Source of the DNA: PALSA-612 sp963791225
GTDB lineage: Bacteria; Actinomycetota; Thermoleophilia; Gaiellales; Gaiellaceae
DNA length: 64,000 bases
NCBI GenBank assembly: GCA_963791225.1
Contig: CAWBRV010000008.1
Span: 620,001-684,000 of the forward strand
Reading direction: 5' to 3'
In this document: piece after piece, positions 8,716 through 18,001 of the stretch
Position numbering within the stretch: the stretch's first letter is position 1
How the letters are laid out: the number at the start of each line of letters is the position of its first letter
Notes under the pieces: generated by a model
The model's input: the letters and a program-made list of their open reading frames with translations, nothing else
What the model was told of the DNA's origin: nothing
Database searches by the model: none
Program-made: the position numbers and the translations under genes

Positions 8716-11148
8716 GTGCTTCGGGGTACGGTCCGTCCCCCTGGGGGCAGGGTGCTCTTGCTCCTGATCAACAGCGGTCCGCTCGCCGGGCGTCGGATCG
8801 AGCTGCGCCCCGAGCTGACCGTCGGTCGCGGCGTCGCCGACCTGGTCATCGACGATCCGGCGGTCTCCAGGCTTCATGCCGTATTCCGGAGCGCCGGAGA
8901 TGTGCTCGAGGTCGAGGATCTCGGCTCCCGTAACGGAACCAAGGTGAACGGCGAGCAGATCGCCGCCGTCACAGAGCTTCGACCCGGTGACACCGTGGAA
9001 GTCGGCGGGACGGTCTTCGAAGTGGGCGTCGAGACGGCCGCGGCCAAGCCGCTCGAGGAACAGCTCGACTCCCCGGCGACCCCGGTTACCCAGATCGCAA
9101 CGGCCATCCCGGAAGTGCCCTTGCCGCCTGGCTCCGAGAACGATGCGGCCGAAGACGCAGACGAGCTCCGCCCGGTCACGGCGCTGTTCGCAGACGTCGT
9201 CGGCTCGACGTCGATCGGGGAGCGCCTGACGGCCGAGGAGGTGAAGGCGCTGATCGGCGAGTGCGTCAGCCGTATGGCGCGCGCGGTCGAGCAGTTCGGC
9301 GGCGTGGTCGACGCGTTCATGGGCGACGGCATCGCCGCCTTCTTCGGCATCCCGATCGCCCACGAAGACGATCCGGAGCGCGCGGCGCGGGCGGCGCTGC
9401 ACATCGTGCACGTCGTCGGCGAGTACGCCCGCGACATCGAGGCCGCCTGGGGGATCGACGACTTCAACGTGCGGGTCGGCCTAAACAGCGGACAGGTCGC
9501 TGTTGGCTTCGTCGGCGGCGCCAGGCGGCAGTCGATCGCCCTCGGCGACACGGCGAACGTCGCCGCCCGGCTCCAGAGCGTCGCGGAGCCCGGATCGGTA
9601 GCGGTCGGAGACGCCACCGCACAGCGGCTCACCGATCGGTTCGTGCTGGAGTCGCTCGGCCAGGCCTCAGTGAAGGGGCGCGCCGAGCCGGTCTCCACCT
9701 GGCGTCTCGTGCGCCCCATGCACGGTCTCGAGGCCGCTGCGCTGACGCCGCTCGTCGGCCGCGACGCAGAGCTGGAGCGGCTGGTGCTCGCACGAGACGA
9801 CCTGCTCTCAGGGCGCGGGGAAGTGCTCCTCCTCCTGGGCGACGCCGGGATCGGCAAGACGCGGCTCCTCGGCGAGCTTCGCGGCCTCGCCGGGGATTCC
9901 GTGGTCTGGCTCGAGGGGAACTGCGTCTCCTACGGAGCCGAGTTCCGGCTCCTGCCGGCGGTCGAGGCCTTACGGAACTGGCTCGGGCTTGAGGAGGGCG
10001 CAGCCACGCTCGCCGTCCGGACACGTCTCCGGATCAAGCTGGAGCCGCTCCTCGGGGACCGTCTCGCCGGAAGCCTGCCCTACCTCGAATCCCTGCTCGC
10101 GGGCTTGGGAGACGAGCCGTCGGCGATGGCGGAGAGTCACGTCCGCGACGTGCGTCGGGCCTGGTGCGAGTGGATCGAGGCTCTCGCGGGGACGATGCCC
10201 GTCGCCCTCGTCTTCGAGGACTTCCAGTGGGCCGACCCGTGGACGTGCGACCTGGCCCACGACCTCCTCGAAATCATCGAACGCGCGCCGCTTCTCCTCG
10301 CCGCGAGCTTACGCATCGCACCCCAGTCCGACGGCTGGCGCTTCCGCGTCAGCGTCCTCGGCGAGCACCCCCACCGGTCGGTCGAGCTCCCGCTCGGCCC
10401 GCTAACGAACGCCGATGCGATCCACCTCCTGTCGATGCTCGCCCCGGGCGATCTCAGCGACGCCTCACGCGACGAGATCGTCCTCCGCGCCGAAGGCAAT
10501 CCTCTCTATCTCGAGCAGCTGCTGCGCACGGTGGCCGAGACGGGAGGGCTCGAGCAGCAACGGGGGTGGACGCTCAGCCCGAGCGCGACTCGGGTCGTGC
10601 CCGCTGCGCTTGAGAGCCTGCTCCTCTCGCGAATCGACCACCTGACGACCTCTGCGCGTCAGACGGCTCAGGCGGCCGCCATCGTCGGCCGCACCTTCCT
10701 GTTCTCGGTCCTCAGGCGCGTCTGCCCGGGCGAGTCACTCGAGATCGACCTGAACGTCCTCGTCAGGGCGGGAGTGATCCGCGAACGCCGACGCTACCCG
10801 GAGCTCGAGTACAGCTTCACGCACGGCCTCCTCCGGGAGGCAGCGCTGTCGACGCTGACGCGACCGAGCCGTCGAGAGCTGTACGGCCGGGTCGCGGCGG
10901 CACTCGAGGAGCTCTTCGCCGACTCGATCGACGAACACCTCGAGCTGCTGGCGCACTACTACGGTCGAAGCGACAACCTGACGAAGGCGCTCGAGTACCT
11001 CGAACGCGCCGCGGACGGTGCGGCCATGTTGAACGCCGACTTCCAGGCGGCCGAGCTCTGGCGTCGGGCGGCCCGTGTAGCGGGCGAGCTCGGCGACGCC
11101 GAGGCGGAGGCCCGTATCGCGGCTCGCCTCGGCGAGTCCGGGAGTTAG
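8716..11148 (+). CDS. FHA - nucleotide cyclase - AAA ATPase regulator
   Basis: An 810-residue multidomain protein. Residues about 15-90 are an FHA domain (VGRGVADLVIDDPAVSRLH, then DLGSRNGTKVNG) that reads phosphothreonine. Residues about 150-330 are a class III adenylate/guanylate cyclase with both metal Asp residues (FADVVGST and MGDG) and the NVAARL transition-state motif. The position before F-M-G-D-G that is usually Lys is Ala. A STAND-like AAA ATPase follows, with Walker A GDAGIGKTRL near 375 and a Walker B-like VFEDFQWAD. The tail has only a short helical repeat, so the protein is shorter than many relatives. The GTG at 8716 is used; GTG 8752 is an alternative. It starts 39 bases after the cyclase gene of the polyketide operon and may be cotranscribed. 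Confidence 0.88.
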   Translation: MLRGTVRPPGGRVLLLLINSGPLAGRRIELRPELTVGRGVADLVIDDPAVSRLHAVFRSAGDVLEVEDLGSRNGTKVNGEQIAAVTELRPGDTVEVGGTVFEVGVETAAAKPLEEQLDSPATPVTQIATAIPEVPLPPGSENDAAEDADELRPVTALFADVVGSTSIGERLTAEEVKALIGECVSRMARAVEQFGGVVDAFMGDGIAAFFGIPIAHEDDPERAARAALHIVHVVGEYARDIEAAWGIDDFNVRVGLNSGQVAVGFVGGARRQSIALGDTANVAARLQSVAEPGSVAVGDATAQRLTDRFVLESLGQASVKGRAEPVSTWRLVRPMHGLEAAALTPLVGRDAELERLVLARDDLLSGRGEVLLLLGDAGIGKTRLLGELRGLAGDSVVWLEGNCVSYGAEFRLLPAVEALRNWLGLEEGAATLAVRTRLRIKLEPLLGDRLAGSLPYLESLLAGLGDEPSAMAESHVRDVRRAWCEWIEALAGTMPVALVFEDFQWADPWTCDLAHDLLEIIERAPLLLAASLRIAPQSDGWRFRVSVLGEHPHRSVELPLGPLTNADAIHLLSMLAPGDLSDASRDEIVLRAEGNPLYLEQLLRTVAETGGLEQQRGWTLSPSATRVVPAALESLLLSRIDHLTTSARQTAQAAAIVGRTFLFSVLRRVCPGESLEIDLNVLVRAGVIRERRRYPELEYSFTHGLLREAALSTLTRPSRRELYGRVAAALEELFADSIDEHLELLAHYYGRSDNLTKALEYLERAADGAAMLNADFQAAELWRRAARVAGELGDAEAEARIAARLGESGS

Positions 11149-11197
11149 GGGAGAGAGACCCGGGAGCCGCGGATGCGAGCTCTCCCGAACAGCAACC
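11149..11197. terminator. possible weak bidirectional hairpin between convergent genes
   Basis: Two genes converge here. GGGAGAG at 11149-11155 can pair with CTCTCCC at 11180-11186 across a 24-base loop that is itself GC-rich. There is no T-run. It may end both transcripts, but the stem is short. Confidence 0.25.
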
Positions 11198-13330
11198 CTA
11201 CTTCGCGCTCGCCGTACATCCTTCCTGAAGGCACTTGCCCATCAGGTGGATCCAGAAGTTCCACCAGCTGTAGAGCCGCGCGTGATCGCTGCCGCCTTCG
11301 CTGGCGATTCCGAGGAAGTCGACGTGGGTTGGCTGACCGAGCTTCTCGTGGGCCCAGACCATCACGGCGTTGTTCCCGTCGAAGTAGCAGAAGCGTCGCC
11401 CCCCGGGCTTGGGCGGCGAGCCCGGGTGGACCCAGGCTCCCTCTCCGCCCCAAGATGTCCGGTCACACCTCCCGAAGTCGGTGCCCACGTCGGCAGCCTT
11501 CTTCTCGGCGTTGTAGGCCCTCAGCAGCGCCGCGGTATCGGTGAAAGTCGACAGCTTGAGCTGATCCGGGTAGAAGCTCGTACTCGACGGAGGAGGAGCA
11601 CACACGGCGGTCTGAGCCGCGCCGGGTCGAGGCGTGGCTTGCAGAGTGCAGCTCTTGAAGATCCCGTTCGGAACGATCCCTGCCAACCCCACCTCGTGTA
11701 CTGGCGTCGCTCCCGTCGGCCCCACGTTGGCGCTTTCGAGCTGGCCGCGGACGGCGCCGTCCGGGTACGTCGGCGTGTGGACGTTCACGTAGTAGCCGCC
11801 GGGGTTGGCAAGGATCGCACTGGAGATCGCCGCGGTCGTCGTCGCACACCCCGCTGACTTGTACGTACCGCCCAGGGGAATGACGACGGGTCCCGACACA
11901 GTCGAGTCGCCCTCGTGGATGTGCGCGGCATTCGGATTGTCGACGCCGCTCAGCTTGAAGTTCCAGCAAACCTTGGTGCCGTCGACGGTGACGCCGACGG
12001 TGCCTGAGCTGGAGCTTGAGATCGACTTGGGCACCTCGGCCGAGCTCGACAGCGCCACTCGGAAGCTCGTGGTGTTCGATCCAGCGGTCTTCGAGCCTCC
12101 GCTGCCGCGCGTCACGAGAACGACGACGAGCACGGCGGCGAGCGCGATGATCGCGACCAGGAGCCCGCCGACCAGCGCCCGCCCATGCTTTCGGGGAGGA
12201 CCGTCCCCCGACGTGGGCTTCGCGACGGCGCTGTCTGGCGGCGGTGCCTCGCCCGACGGTGCCTCGGCCGACGGTGCCTCGGCCGGCTGACCGGTGTCGG
12301 ATGGCGGTGTCCCGGGAGGGGAGGTCACGGTCGGTGGGGCGCCGGCCGCCCCCGTGACTATGGCCGCCGCCGCAGCTGTCTCTCCGGCCAGGCTTCCGGT
12401 CTCCGACGCCAGGGCCGTCTCCGCCGGTGTCTCCTCCGCCTCCGGCTGTGGCGAGGCCAGCACCGTGCTCTCGGCGACAGGCCGCGCCGTTCGTTCGTGC
12501 GCTGCCGCCTCGGCCGCCGCCAGCAGGTCGCCGCAGGTCTCGTATCGGTCCTCCTTGGACTTCGCCATGGCCGTGGCGATCACGCGGTCGAGGCCCCTCG
12601 GGAGGTCCGGCCGCTGGTCTTTCAGCTTGGGCGGCGGCTCGAGCAGGTGCGCCTGGAGGACGGCGACCTCGGTGTTGCGTGCATAGGGAGCGAGGCCGGT
12701 GAGGCAGGAGTAGAGCATGGCGCCGAGCGCGTAGACGTCCGTCCGGGCATCGACGTCTCTCCCCTCGATCTGCTCCGGGGCCGAGTAGTCCGGGGTGCCG
12801 ATGAAGAACCCGGTCCTCGTCAGCCCCGCTGAGGTGGTGGGCTTCGCGACGCCGAAGTCCGTCAGATAGATGCGGTCCGTGTTCCCCACGAGGAGGACGT
12901 TGGCCGGCTTGACGTCGCGGTGGACGAGTCCGTGCTCGTGCGCGGCGTCGAGGGCGCCTGCCACCTGCTCCAGGATGAAGAGGGTGCGTCCGAGGCCTAG
13001 CGCTCCTTCCTCGCTCATAACCTGCGCAAGATCTCGTCCCTCGACGTACCGCATCGCGATGTAGAGGCAGTCATTCTCCTCGCCCGCGTCGTAGATCGGG
13101 ATGATGTTCGGGTGGTCGAGCGCGGCCGCCAGGTGCGATTCCTGCAGGAAGCGGTTCCGGAAGTGCTCGTCCCGCTCGACCAGTCCTGACGCCAGGATCT
13201 TCAGCGCCACCTTCCGCCCGAGACGTGTCTGCTCGGCGAGATACACGACGCTCATGCCGCCGCGACCGAGCACGGACTCGATCCGGAAGCCGGCGATCTC
13301 GGTCCCGATGCGGGTGCCTGAGGACTCCAT
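11198..13330 (-). CDS. transmembrane Ser/Thr kinase with CHRD ectodomain
   Basis: About 710 residues from the ATG at 13330; an in-frame start 42 bases upstream (13372) is possible but gives a long lead before the kinase. The kinase domain has GRGGMSVVYLAE, VALKIL, HRDVKPANVLL, LTDFGVAK and APEQIEG, all needed for activity. A Pro/Ala/Glu-rich linker leads to one membrane helix (about 386-407). Outside the membrane lies a CHRD domain: SSAEVP, AAHIHEG, and GGYYVNVHTPTYPDGAVRGQL are typical. A final Cys-rich segment of about 150 residues is unassigned. PknB-type kinases sense envelope signals; a CHRD sensor is unusual. It converges with the FHA-cyclase gene, whose FHA domain could read its phosphorylation. 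Confidence 0.88.
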   Translation of the reverse strand: MESSGTRIGTEIAGFRIESVLGRGGMSVVYLAEQTRLGRKVALKILASGLVERDEHFRNRFLQESHLAAALDHPNIIPIYDAGEENDCLYIAMRYVEGRDLAQVMSEEGALGLGRTLFILEQVAGALDAAHEHGLVHRDVKPANVLLVGNTDRIYLTDFGVAKPTTSAGLTRTGFFIGTPDYSAPEQIEGRDVDARTDVYALGAMLYSCLTGLAPYARNTEVAVLQAHLLEPPPKLKDQRPDLPRGLDRVIATAMAKSKEDRYETCGDLLAAAEAAAHERTARPVAESTVLASPQPEAEETPAETALASETGSLAGETAAAAAIVTGAAGAPPTVTSPPGTPPSDTGQPAEAPSAEAPSGEAPPPDSAVAKPTSGDGPPRKHGRALVGGLLVAIIALAAVLVVVLVTRGSGGSKTAGSNTTSFRVALSSSAEVPKSISSSSSGTVGVTVDGTKVCWNFKLSGVDNPNAAHIHEGDSTVSGPVVIPLGGTYKSAGCATTTAAISSAILANPGGYYVNVHTPTYPDGAVRGQLESANVGPTGATPVHEVGLAGIVPNGIFKSCTLQATPRPGAAQTAVCAPPPSSTSFYPDQLKLSTFTDTAALLRAYNAEKKAADVGTDFGRCDRTSWGGEGAWVHPGSPPKPGGRRFCYFDGNNAVMVWAHEKLGQPTHVDFLGIASEGGSDHARLYSWWNFWIHLMGKCLQEGCTASAK
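12240..12284. repeat. three 15-bp tandem units in kinase linker
   Basis: Three copies of a 15-base unit (GACGGTGCCTCGGCC, with a slightly diverged first copy) lie in the kinase gene. On the coding strand they give the pentapeptide repeats AEAPS, AEAPS and GEAPP in the flexible linker before the membrane helix. The unit number is likely to vary between strains. Confidence 0.85.
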
Positions 13331-13584
13331 GTGGGCGCTAAGGTTCGCAGCGATCCGACCGCTGCGCAACATGAACGGCTCGGTGCGCTCGAGTCGTAGG
13401 GGCGAACCGAAGGGCTCGGCGAGGTCAGATCATCATCGCCACCAAGGTTCCGCGCCGATCCTGTTCGTGCGTCGCGGGATGCGCCCCGGCACTCTCAGCT
13501 CCGAGTAGGGGCGTCACACGGTTCTCGTGGTCGCGCGCCGGAGGCGGCATCCAGGCCCGACGGCGACCCGTATCCTGTGGGTCG

Positions 13585-14442
13585 ATGGAGTCGGCTCGAG
13601 CCTCCGGTGCGGAGCTCCAGGTCGGGGGGCGACTCGGCGCGTACCGCCTCGAAGAGGTCATCGGGGAGGGAGGCATGGGGATCGTGTTCCGCGCCGTCCG
13701 CGATCCCGACGGCGAACAGGTCGCGCTCAAGGTCCTGAAGAGGGTATTCGTCGAAGACGAGACGTTCAGGCGCCGATTCGTGCACGAGGGGCGGGCGGCC
13801 CAGGAAGTCAAGCACAGACACCTCGTCCCGATTCTCGAAGCCGGAGACGTCGATGGTCGGCAGTATCTGGCGGTCGCCTATATCCGCGGCCGGTCGCTCG
13901 CCGAGCGAATCAGGGACGAAGGGCCCCTCGACGTCGACTTCGCGCTCGACGTCGCCGCCGGGGTGGGCTCGGGGCTCGACGCCCTCCACGAGCGCGGCAT
14001 GGTTCACCGGGACGTGAAGTCGGCAAACGTTCTCCTCGACGAGAACGGCACGGCGCTGCTAACCGATTTCGGTCTGGCCAAGGGTCGCGCGTACACCGTC
14101 CTGACGAAGGCCGGCCAGGTGATGGGGACTCTCGACTACCTTGCTCCCGAGCTGATCAAAGGCGAGCAGGCGACCATGGCGACCGATCTCTATGCGCTCG
14201 CATGCGTCGTCTACGAGTGCCTGATCGGGGTCCCGCCGTTTGCCGGGAAACCCATCTACGAGGTCGGCATCGCCCATCTCGAGGAACAGCCGGCGGATCC
14301 GTCCGTGCTGAGGCCGGAGCTCCCGGCGACGCTCGGATGGGCCGTCCTCCGGGGGCTCGAGAAGGACCCGGCTCGCCGGCCCACGTCTGCAACCGCCTAC
14401 GCAACGATGCTTAACGTGGCGACGCGGGGCGCGCCTCGCTGA
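13585..14442 (+). CDS. soluble Ser/Thr protein kinase
   Basis: A 285-residue protein that is almost entirely kinase domain: GEGGMGIVFRAV, VALKVLKRVF, HRDVKSANVLL, LLTDFGLAK, and APELIKGEQ. It ends a few residues after the last kinase helix, with no membrane segment or sensor domain, so it acts in the cytoplasm. It is divergent from the CHRD kinase (254 bases between them) and lies 106 bases upstream of the phosphoketolase gene, which has its own promoter. Its target is not indicated. The activation segment differs from that of the neighbouring kinases, so it is not a recent duplicate of them. Confidence 0.9.
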   Translation: MESARASGAELQVGGRLGAYRLEEVIGEGGMGIVFRAVRDPDGEQVALKVLKRVFVEDETFRRRFVHEGRAAQEVKHRHLVPILEAGDVDGRQYLAVAYIRGRSLAERIRDEGPLDVDFALDVAAGVGSGLDALHERGMVHRDVKSANVLLDENGTALLTDFGLAKGRAYTVLTKAGQVMGTLDYLAPELIKGEQATMATDLYALACVVYECLIGVPPFAGKPIYEVGIAHLEEQPADPSVLRPELPATLGWAVLRGLEKDPARRPTSATAYATMLNVATRGAPR

Positions 14443-14465
14443 CGATTTTCCCCGTCGTCCCGGAC

Positions 14466-14494
14466 TTGGTAAAAACCCGCCTCACGCTGATAAT
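14466..14494 (+). promoter_or_regulatory. sigma-70-type promoter for phosphoketolase
   Basis: A -35 box TTGGTA at 14466-14471 and a -10 box GATAAT at 14489-14494 are separated by exactly 17 bases. The ATG of the phosphoketolase gene is 54 bases further on, behind an AACGGAGAAG ribosome site. This is the best housekeeping-type promoter seen in the window, in an otherwise GC-rich setting. Confidence 0.6.
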
Positions 14495-14548
14495 GCTTTC
14501 GGTGTATTGGGACACGAGCTGCGCCCGACCAAGAGAACGGAGAAGCTG

Positions 14549-16930
14549 ATGGCAACTGCTGCATCTGAGCTGGCGGATCGCACCCTTCCCGACGACGAAC
14601 TCCAGCGGATGGACCGGTACTGGCGTGCGGCGAACTACCTGTCCGTCGGCCAGATCTACCTACTGGACAACCCACTCCTCCGCGAGCCCCTGACCATCGA
14701 GCACATCAAGCCCAGGCTGCTCGGCCACTGGGGCACGACCCCGGGCCTGAACTTTATCTACGTTCACATGAACAGAATCATCCAGGCCCACGACCTGAAC
14801 GCGATCTACGTGTGCGGGCCGGGACACGGCGGGCCGGGCATGGTCGCGAACGCGTATCTCGAGGGCACCTACACCGAGCTTTACTCCGAGATCTCCAACG
14901 ACGCCGAGGGGATGAGGCGGCTCTTCAAGCAATTCTCGTTCCCGGGCGGGATCCCAAGTCACGTAGCGCCCGAGGTCCCTGGGTCGATCCACGAGGGTGG
15001 CGAGCTCGGATACGCCGTCTCCCACGCGTTCGGCGCAGCCTTCGACAATCCCGATCTGCTCGTCACCTGCATCGTCGGCGACGGCGAAGCCGAGACAGGC
15101 CCTCTGGCCGCGGCGTGGCACTCGAACAAGTTCCTCAACCCGACGCATGACGGCGCAGTCCTGCCGATCCTGCACCTGAACGGCTACAAGATCGCCAACC
15201 CAACCGTCTTGGCGCGCATCGATCGCAAGGAGCTCGAGAGCCTCTTTGTCGGCTACGGGTACCGGCCCTACTTCGTCGAGGGTGACGATCCTCACGCCAT
15301 GCACAGCTTGATGGCGTCGACGCTCGACACCGTTGTCGCCGAGATCAAGGAGATCCAGCGCGACGCGCGGGAGAACGGGAACACACGACGGCCGGCGTGG
15401 CCCATGATCGTGTTCAGGACGCCGAAGGGCTGGACAGGGCCGAAGGAGATCGACAACAAGAAGACCGAGGGCTCCTGGCGCTCGCATCAGGTGCCGATGA
15501 CCGAGATGGCGGCCAATCCGGGTCACGTCTCGATGCTCGAGCAATGGATGCGGAGCTACAGGCCCGAGGAGCTCTTCGACGAGCAAGGGGAACTCCTCCC
15601 CGACCTCCGTGAGCTCCCGCCGAAAGGCGAGCGGCGCATGTCGGCGAACCCTCACGCCAACGGCGGGCTGCTCCTGAGGGACCTGCGCCTTCCCGACTTC
15701 CGCGACTACGCGGTGGATGTTCACGCTCCCTGTGTGGTCATCGCCGAGGCGACGCGTGCGCTCGGTGACTTCCTCCGCGACACGATGACGATGAACTTCG
15801 AGAACTTCCGCGTGTTCGCGCCCGACGAGCTCGCCTCGAATCGCCTCGGTGCGCTACTGGAGGTAACAGACAGGTGCTGGATGGCCGAGACGGTTCCCGA
15901 GGACGACCACCTATCCCCCGACGGGCGGGTCATGGAGATACTGAGCGAGCACACCTGCCAGGGCTGGCTCGAGGGATATCTCATGACCGGGCGCCACGGG
16001 CTGTTCACGACGTACGAAGCGTTTGTCCACGTCGTCGACTCGATGTTCAACCAGCACGCGAAATGGCTGAAGGTGACGCCGAACATCCCGTGGCGGCGCC
16101 CGATCGCCTCGCTCAACTACCTGCTCAGCTCACATGTCTGGCGGCAGGACCACAACGGCTTCTCCCACCAGGACCCCGGGTTCATCGATCACGTCGTGAA
16201 CAAGAAGGCGGAGGTGATTCGCGTCTACTTCCCGCCCGACGCGAACTGCCTGCTCTCAATAGGAGACCATTGCCTGCGGAGCCGCCACTATGTGAACGTG
16301 ATCGTCGCGGGCAAGCAGCCGTCGCTGCAGTTCCTGGACATGGACGCGGCGATCAAGCACTGCACAGCCGGGATCGGTATCTGGGAGTGGGCGTCCAACG
16401 ACCGCGGCTACGAGCCCGACGTGGTCATGGCCTGCTGCGGCGACTGTCCCACGATCGAGACGCTCGCCGCTGTGGATTTGCTCCGACACTACTTCCCCGA
16501 GTTGAGGGTTCGCGTGATCAACGTCGTCGACCTGATGCGGCTGCAGCCCGAGAGCGAGCACCCGCATGGTCTGTCGGAGAAGGAGTTCAACAGCCTGTTT
16601 ACGACTGACAAGCCGATCGTCTTCGCCTTCCACGGCTACCCGTGGCTCATCCACCGCCTCATGTACCGCCGGGCGGGGCACGTGAACCTCCACGCCCGCG
16701 GTTACAAAGAAGAGGGCACGACCACGACCCCCTTCGACATGGTCGTCCGCAACGAGCTGGACCGCTTCCATCTCGCCGAGGACGTGATCGACCGCGTGCC
16801 CGGCCTCGGCGCATCGGCCGCGTACGTCAAACAGGAACTACGCGACAAGCTCGTCGATCACCACCACTACGTCCGCCAGTACGGCGACGACATGCCGGAG
16901 ATCAAGGAATGGAAATGGCCCTCGAGCTAG
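14549..16930 (+). CDS. xfp: xylulose-5-P/fructose-6-P phosphoketolase
   Basis: About 793 residues from the ATG at 14549, which follows a GGAGAA ribosome site; an upstream in-frame TTG is less likely. The enzyme splits xylulose-5-phosphate or fructose-6-phosphate with phosphate to acetyl phosphate and a shorter sugar phosphate, using thiamine diphosphate. The N-terminus has the family opening (LPDDELQRMDRYWRAANYLS) and GHWGTTPGLNFIYVH. The thiamine site GDGEAETGPLAAAWHSNK lies near 178, and the C-terminal family blocks SSHVWRQDHNGFSHQDPG and CCGDCPTIETLAA are intact. The aldolase gene follows after 35 bases. With acetate kinase at 28692 it can yield ATP from acetyl phosphate. Confidence 0.96.
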   Translation: MATAASELADRTLPDDELQRMDRYWRAANYLSVGQIYLLDNPLLREPLTIEHIKPRLLGHWGTTPGLNFIYVHMNRIIQAHDLNAIYVCGPGHGGPGMVANAYLEGTYTELYSEISNDAEGMRRLFKQFSFPGGIPSHVAPEVPGSIHEGGELGYAVSHAFGAAFDNPDLLVTCIVGDGEAETGPLAAAWHSNKFLNPTHDGAVLPILHLNGYKIANPTVLARIDRKELESLFVGYGYRPYFVEGDDPHAMHSLMASTLDTVVAEIKEIQRDARENGNTRRPAWPMIVFRTPKGWTGPKEIDNKKTEGSWRSHQVPMTEMAANPGHVSMLEQWMRSYRPEELFDEQGELLPDLRELPPKGERRMSANPHANGGLLLRDLRLPDFRDYAVDVHAPCVVIAEATRALGDFLRDTMTMNFENFRVFAPDELASNRLGALLEVTDRCWMAETVPEDDHLSPDGRVMEILSEHTCQGWLEGYLMTGRHGLFTTYEAFVHVVDSMFNQHAKWLKVTPNIPWRRPIASLNYLLSSHVWRQDHNGFSHQDPGFIDHVVNKKAEVIRVYFPPDANCLLSIGDHCLRSRHYVNVIVAGKQPSLQFLDMDAAIKHCTAGIGIWEWASNDRGYEPDVVMACCGDCPTIETLAAVDLLRHYFPELRVRVINVVDLMRLQPESEHPHGLSEKEFNSLFTTDKPIVFAFHGYPWLIHRLMYRRAGHVNLHARGYKEEGTTTTPFDMVVRNELDRFHLAEDVIDRVPGLGASAAYVKQELRDKLVDHHHYVRQYGDDMPEIKEWKWPSS

Positions 16931-16965
16931 AGCGCTGACCGGCCGGACACGAAGGAGGCGAGCCA

Positions 16966-17994
16966 GTGCCGATCGCAACCCACGCCGAGTACGTGGAGAT
17001 GATCGACGCCGCGAAGGTGGGAGGCTTCGCTTTCCCGGCCGTGAACGTCAGTTCGTCCGAGACGCTCAACGCCGCGCTCCGAGGCTTCGCTGAGGCTGGT
17101 TCGGACGGAGTCGTCCAGGTGTCAACAGGCGGCGGCGAGTTCGCCTCTGGACTGGCCAAGGACATGGCCCTCGGAGCCGAGGCGCTCGCCACGTTCGCCC
17201 GGATCGTCGGCGAGCGATGCCCGGTGCTGGTCGGGCTGCACACGGATCACTGCACCGCCGACAGGCTCGACAGCTACCTGCGGCCGCTGCTCGCGATCTC
17301 GCTCGAGCGCAGAAGTCGCGGCGAGAACCCGCTCTTCAACTCGCACATGTTCGACGGCTCCACGCTGCCGCTCGAGGAGAATCTCGCGATCGCGTCGGCT
17401 CTGCTCGAGCAATGCGTCGAGGCGGACATCATCCTGGAGGTCGAATGCGGGGTCGTCGGCGGCGAGGAGGACGGCGTTTCCGGAGAGGACGCGCCGAGCG
17501 AGAAGCTCTACACCACGCCCGAGGACATGCTTCGTGTCGCGGAGGTGCTCGGCACGGGCGATCGTGGCCGCTACCTCCTCGCGGCGACCTTCGGCAACGT
17601 CCACGGCGTCTACGCGCCCGGCAGCGTCAAGCTGCGCCCGAAGGTGCTTCAGGAGGGCCAGAAGGCGCTTGCCCGGCAGTACGGGCCTGATGTCTCGTTC
17701 GACTTCGTCTTTCACGGCGGCTCGGGCTCCGAGCCGGAGATGATTGCCGAGGCGGTCTCGTACGGCGTCGTCAAGATGAACGTCGACACCGACACGCAGT
17801 ACGCGTTCACGCGCCCGATCGCGGGCCACATGATGGCCTCCTACGACGGCGTGCTGAAGCTGGACGGCGGGGTGGGGGACAAGAAGGCCTACGACCCGCG
17901 CGCGTGGGGACGGAAGGGTGAGGCGTCGATGGCAGCGCGGGTCGTGCAGGCGTGCGAGGAGCTCGGGTCGGCGGGGAAGTCGATCGCGGGCTGA
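16966..17994 (+). CDS. fba: class II fructose-bisphosphate aldolase
   Basis: A 342-residue zinc aldolase. It uses GTG at 16966, set by a GAAGGAGG ribosome site seven bases upstream. Visible motifs are the family N-terminus (GFAFPAVNVSSSETLNAAL), the zinc ligands in LHTDHCT, the Glu in EVECGVVGGEEDGV, the metal His in FGNVHGVY, and FHGGSGS with KMNVDTDTQ for phosphate binding. It interconverts fructose-1,6-bisphosphate with triose phosphates. Its place directly behind the phosphoketolase gene suggests that the two feed the same sugar-phosphate pool. The carbonic anhydrase gene starts 7 bases after its stop, so the operon likely continues. Confidence 0.95.
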   Translation: MPIATHAEYVEMIDAAKVGGFAFPAVNVSSSETLNAALRGFAEAGSDGVVQVSTGGGEFASGLAKDMALGAEALATFARIVGERCPVLVGLHTDHCTADRLDSYLRPLLAISLERRSRGENPLFNSHMFDGSTLPLEENLAIASALLEQCVEADIILEVECGVVGGEEDGVSGEDAPSEKLYTTPEDMLRVAEVLGTGDRGRYLLAATFGNVHGVYAPGSVKLRPKVLQEGQKALARQYGPDVSFDFVFHGGSGSEPEMIAEAVSYGVVKMNVDTDTQYAFTRPIAGHMMASYDGVLKLDGGVGDKKAYDPRAWGRKGEASMAARVVQACEELGSAGKSIAG

Positions 17995-18001
17995 GGTCGC
18001 G

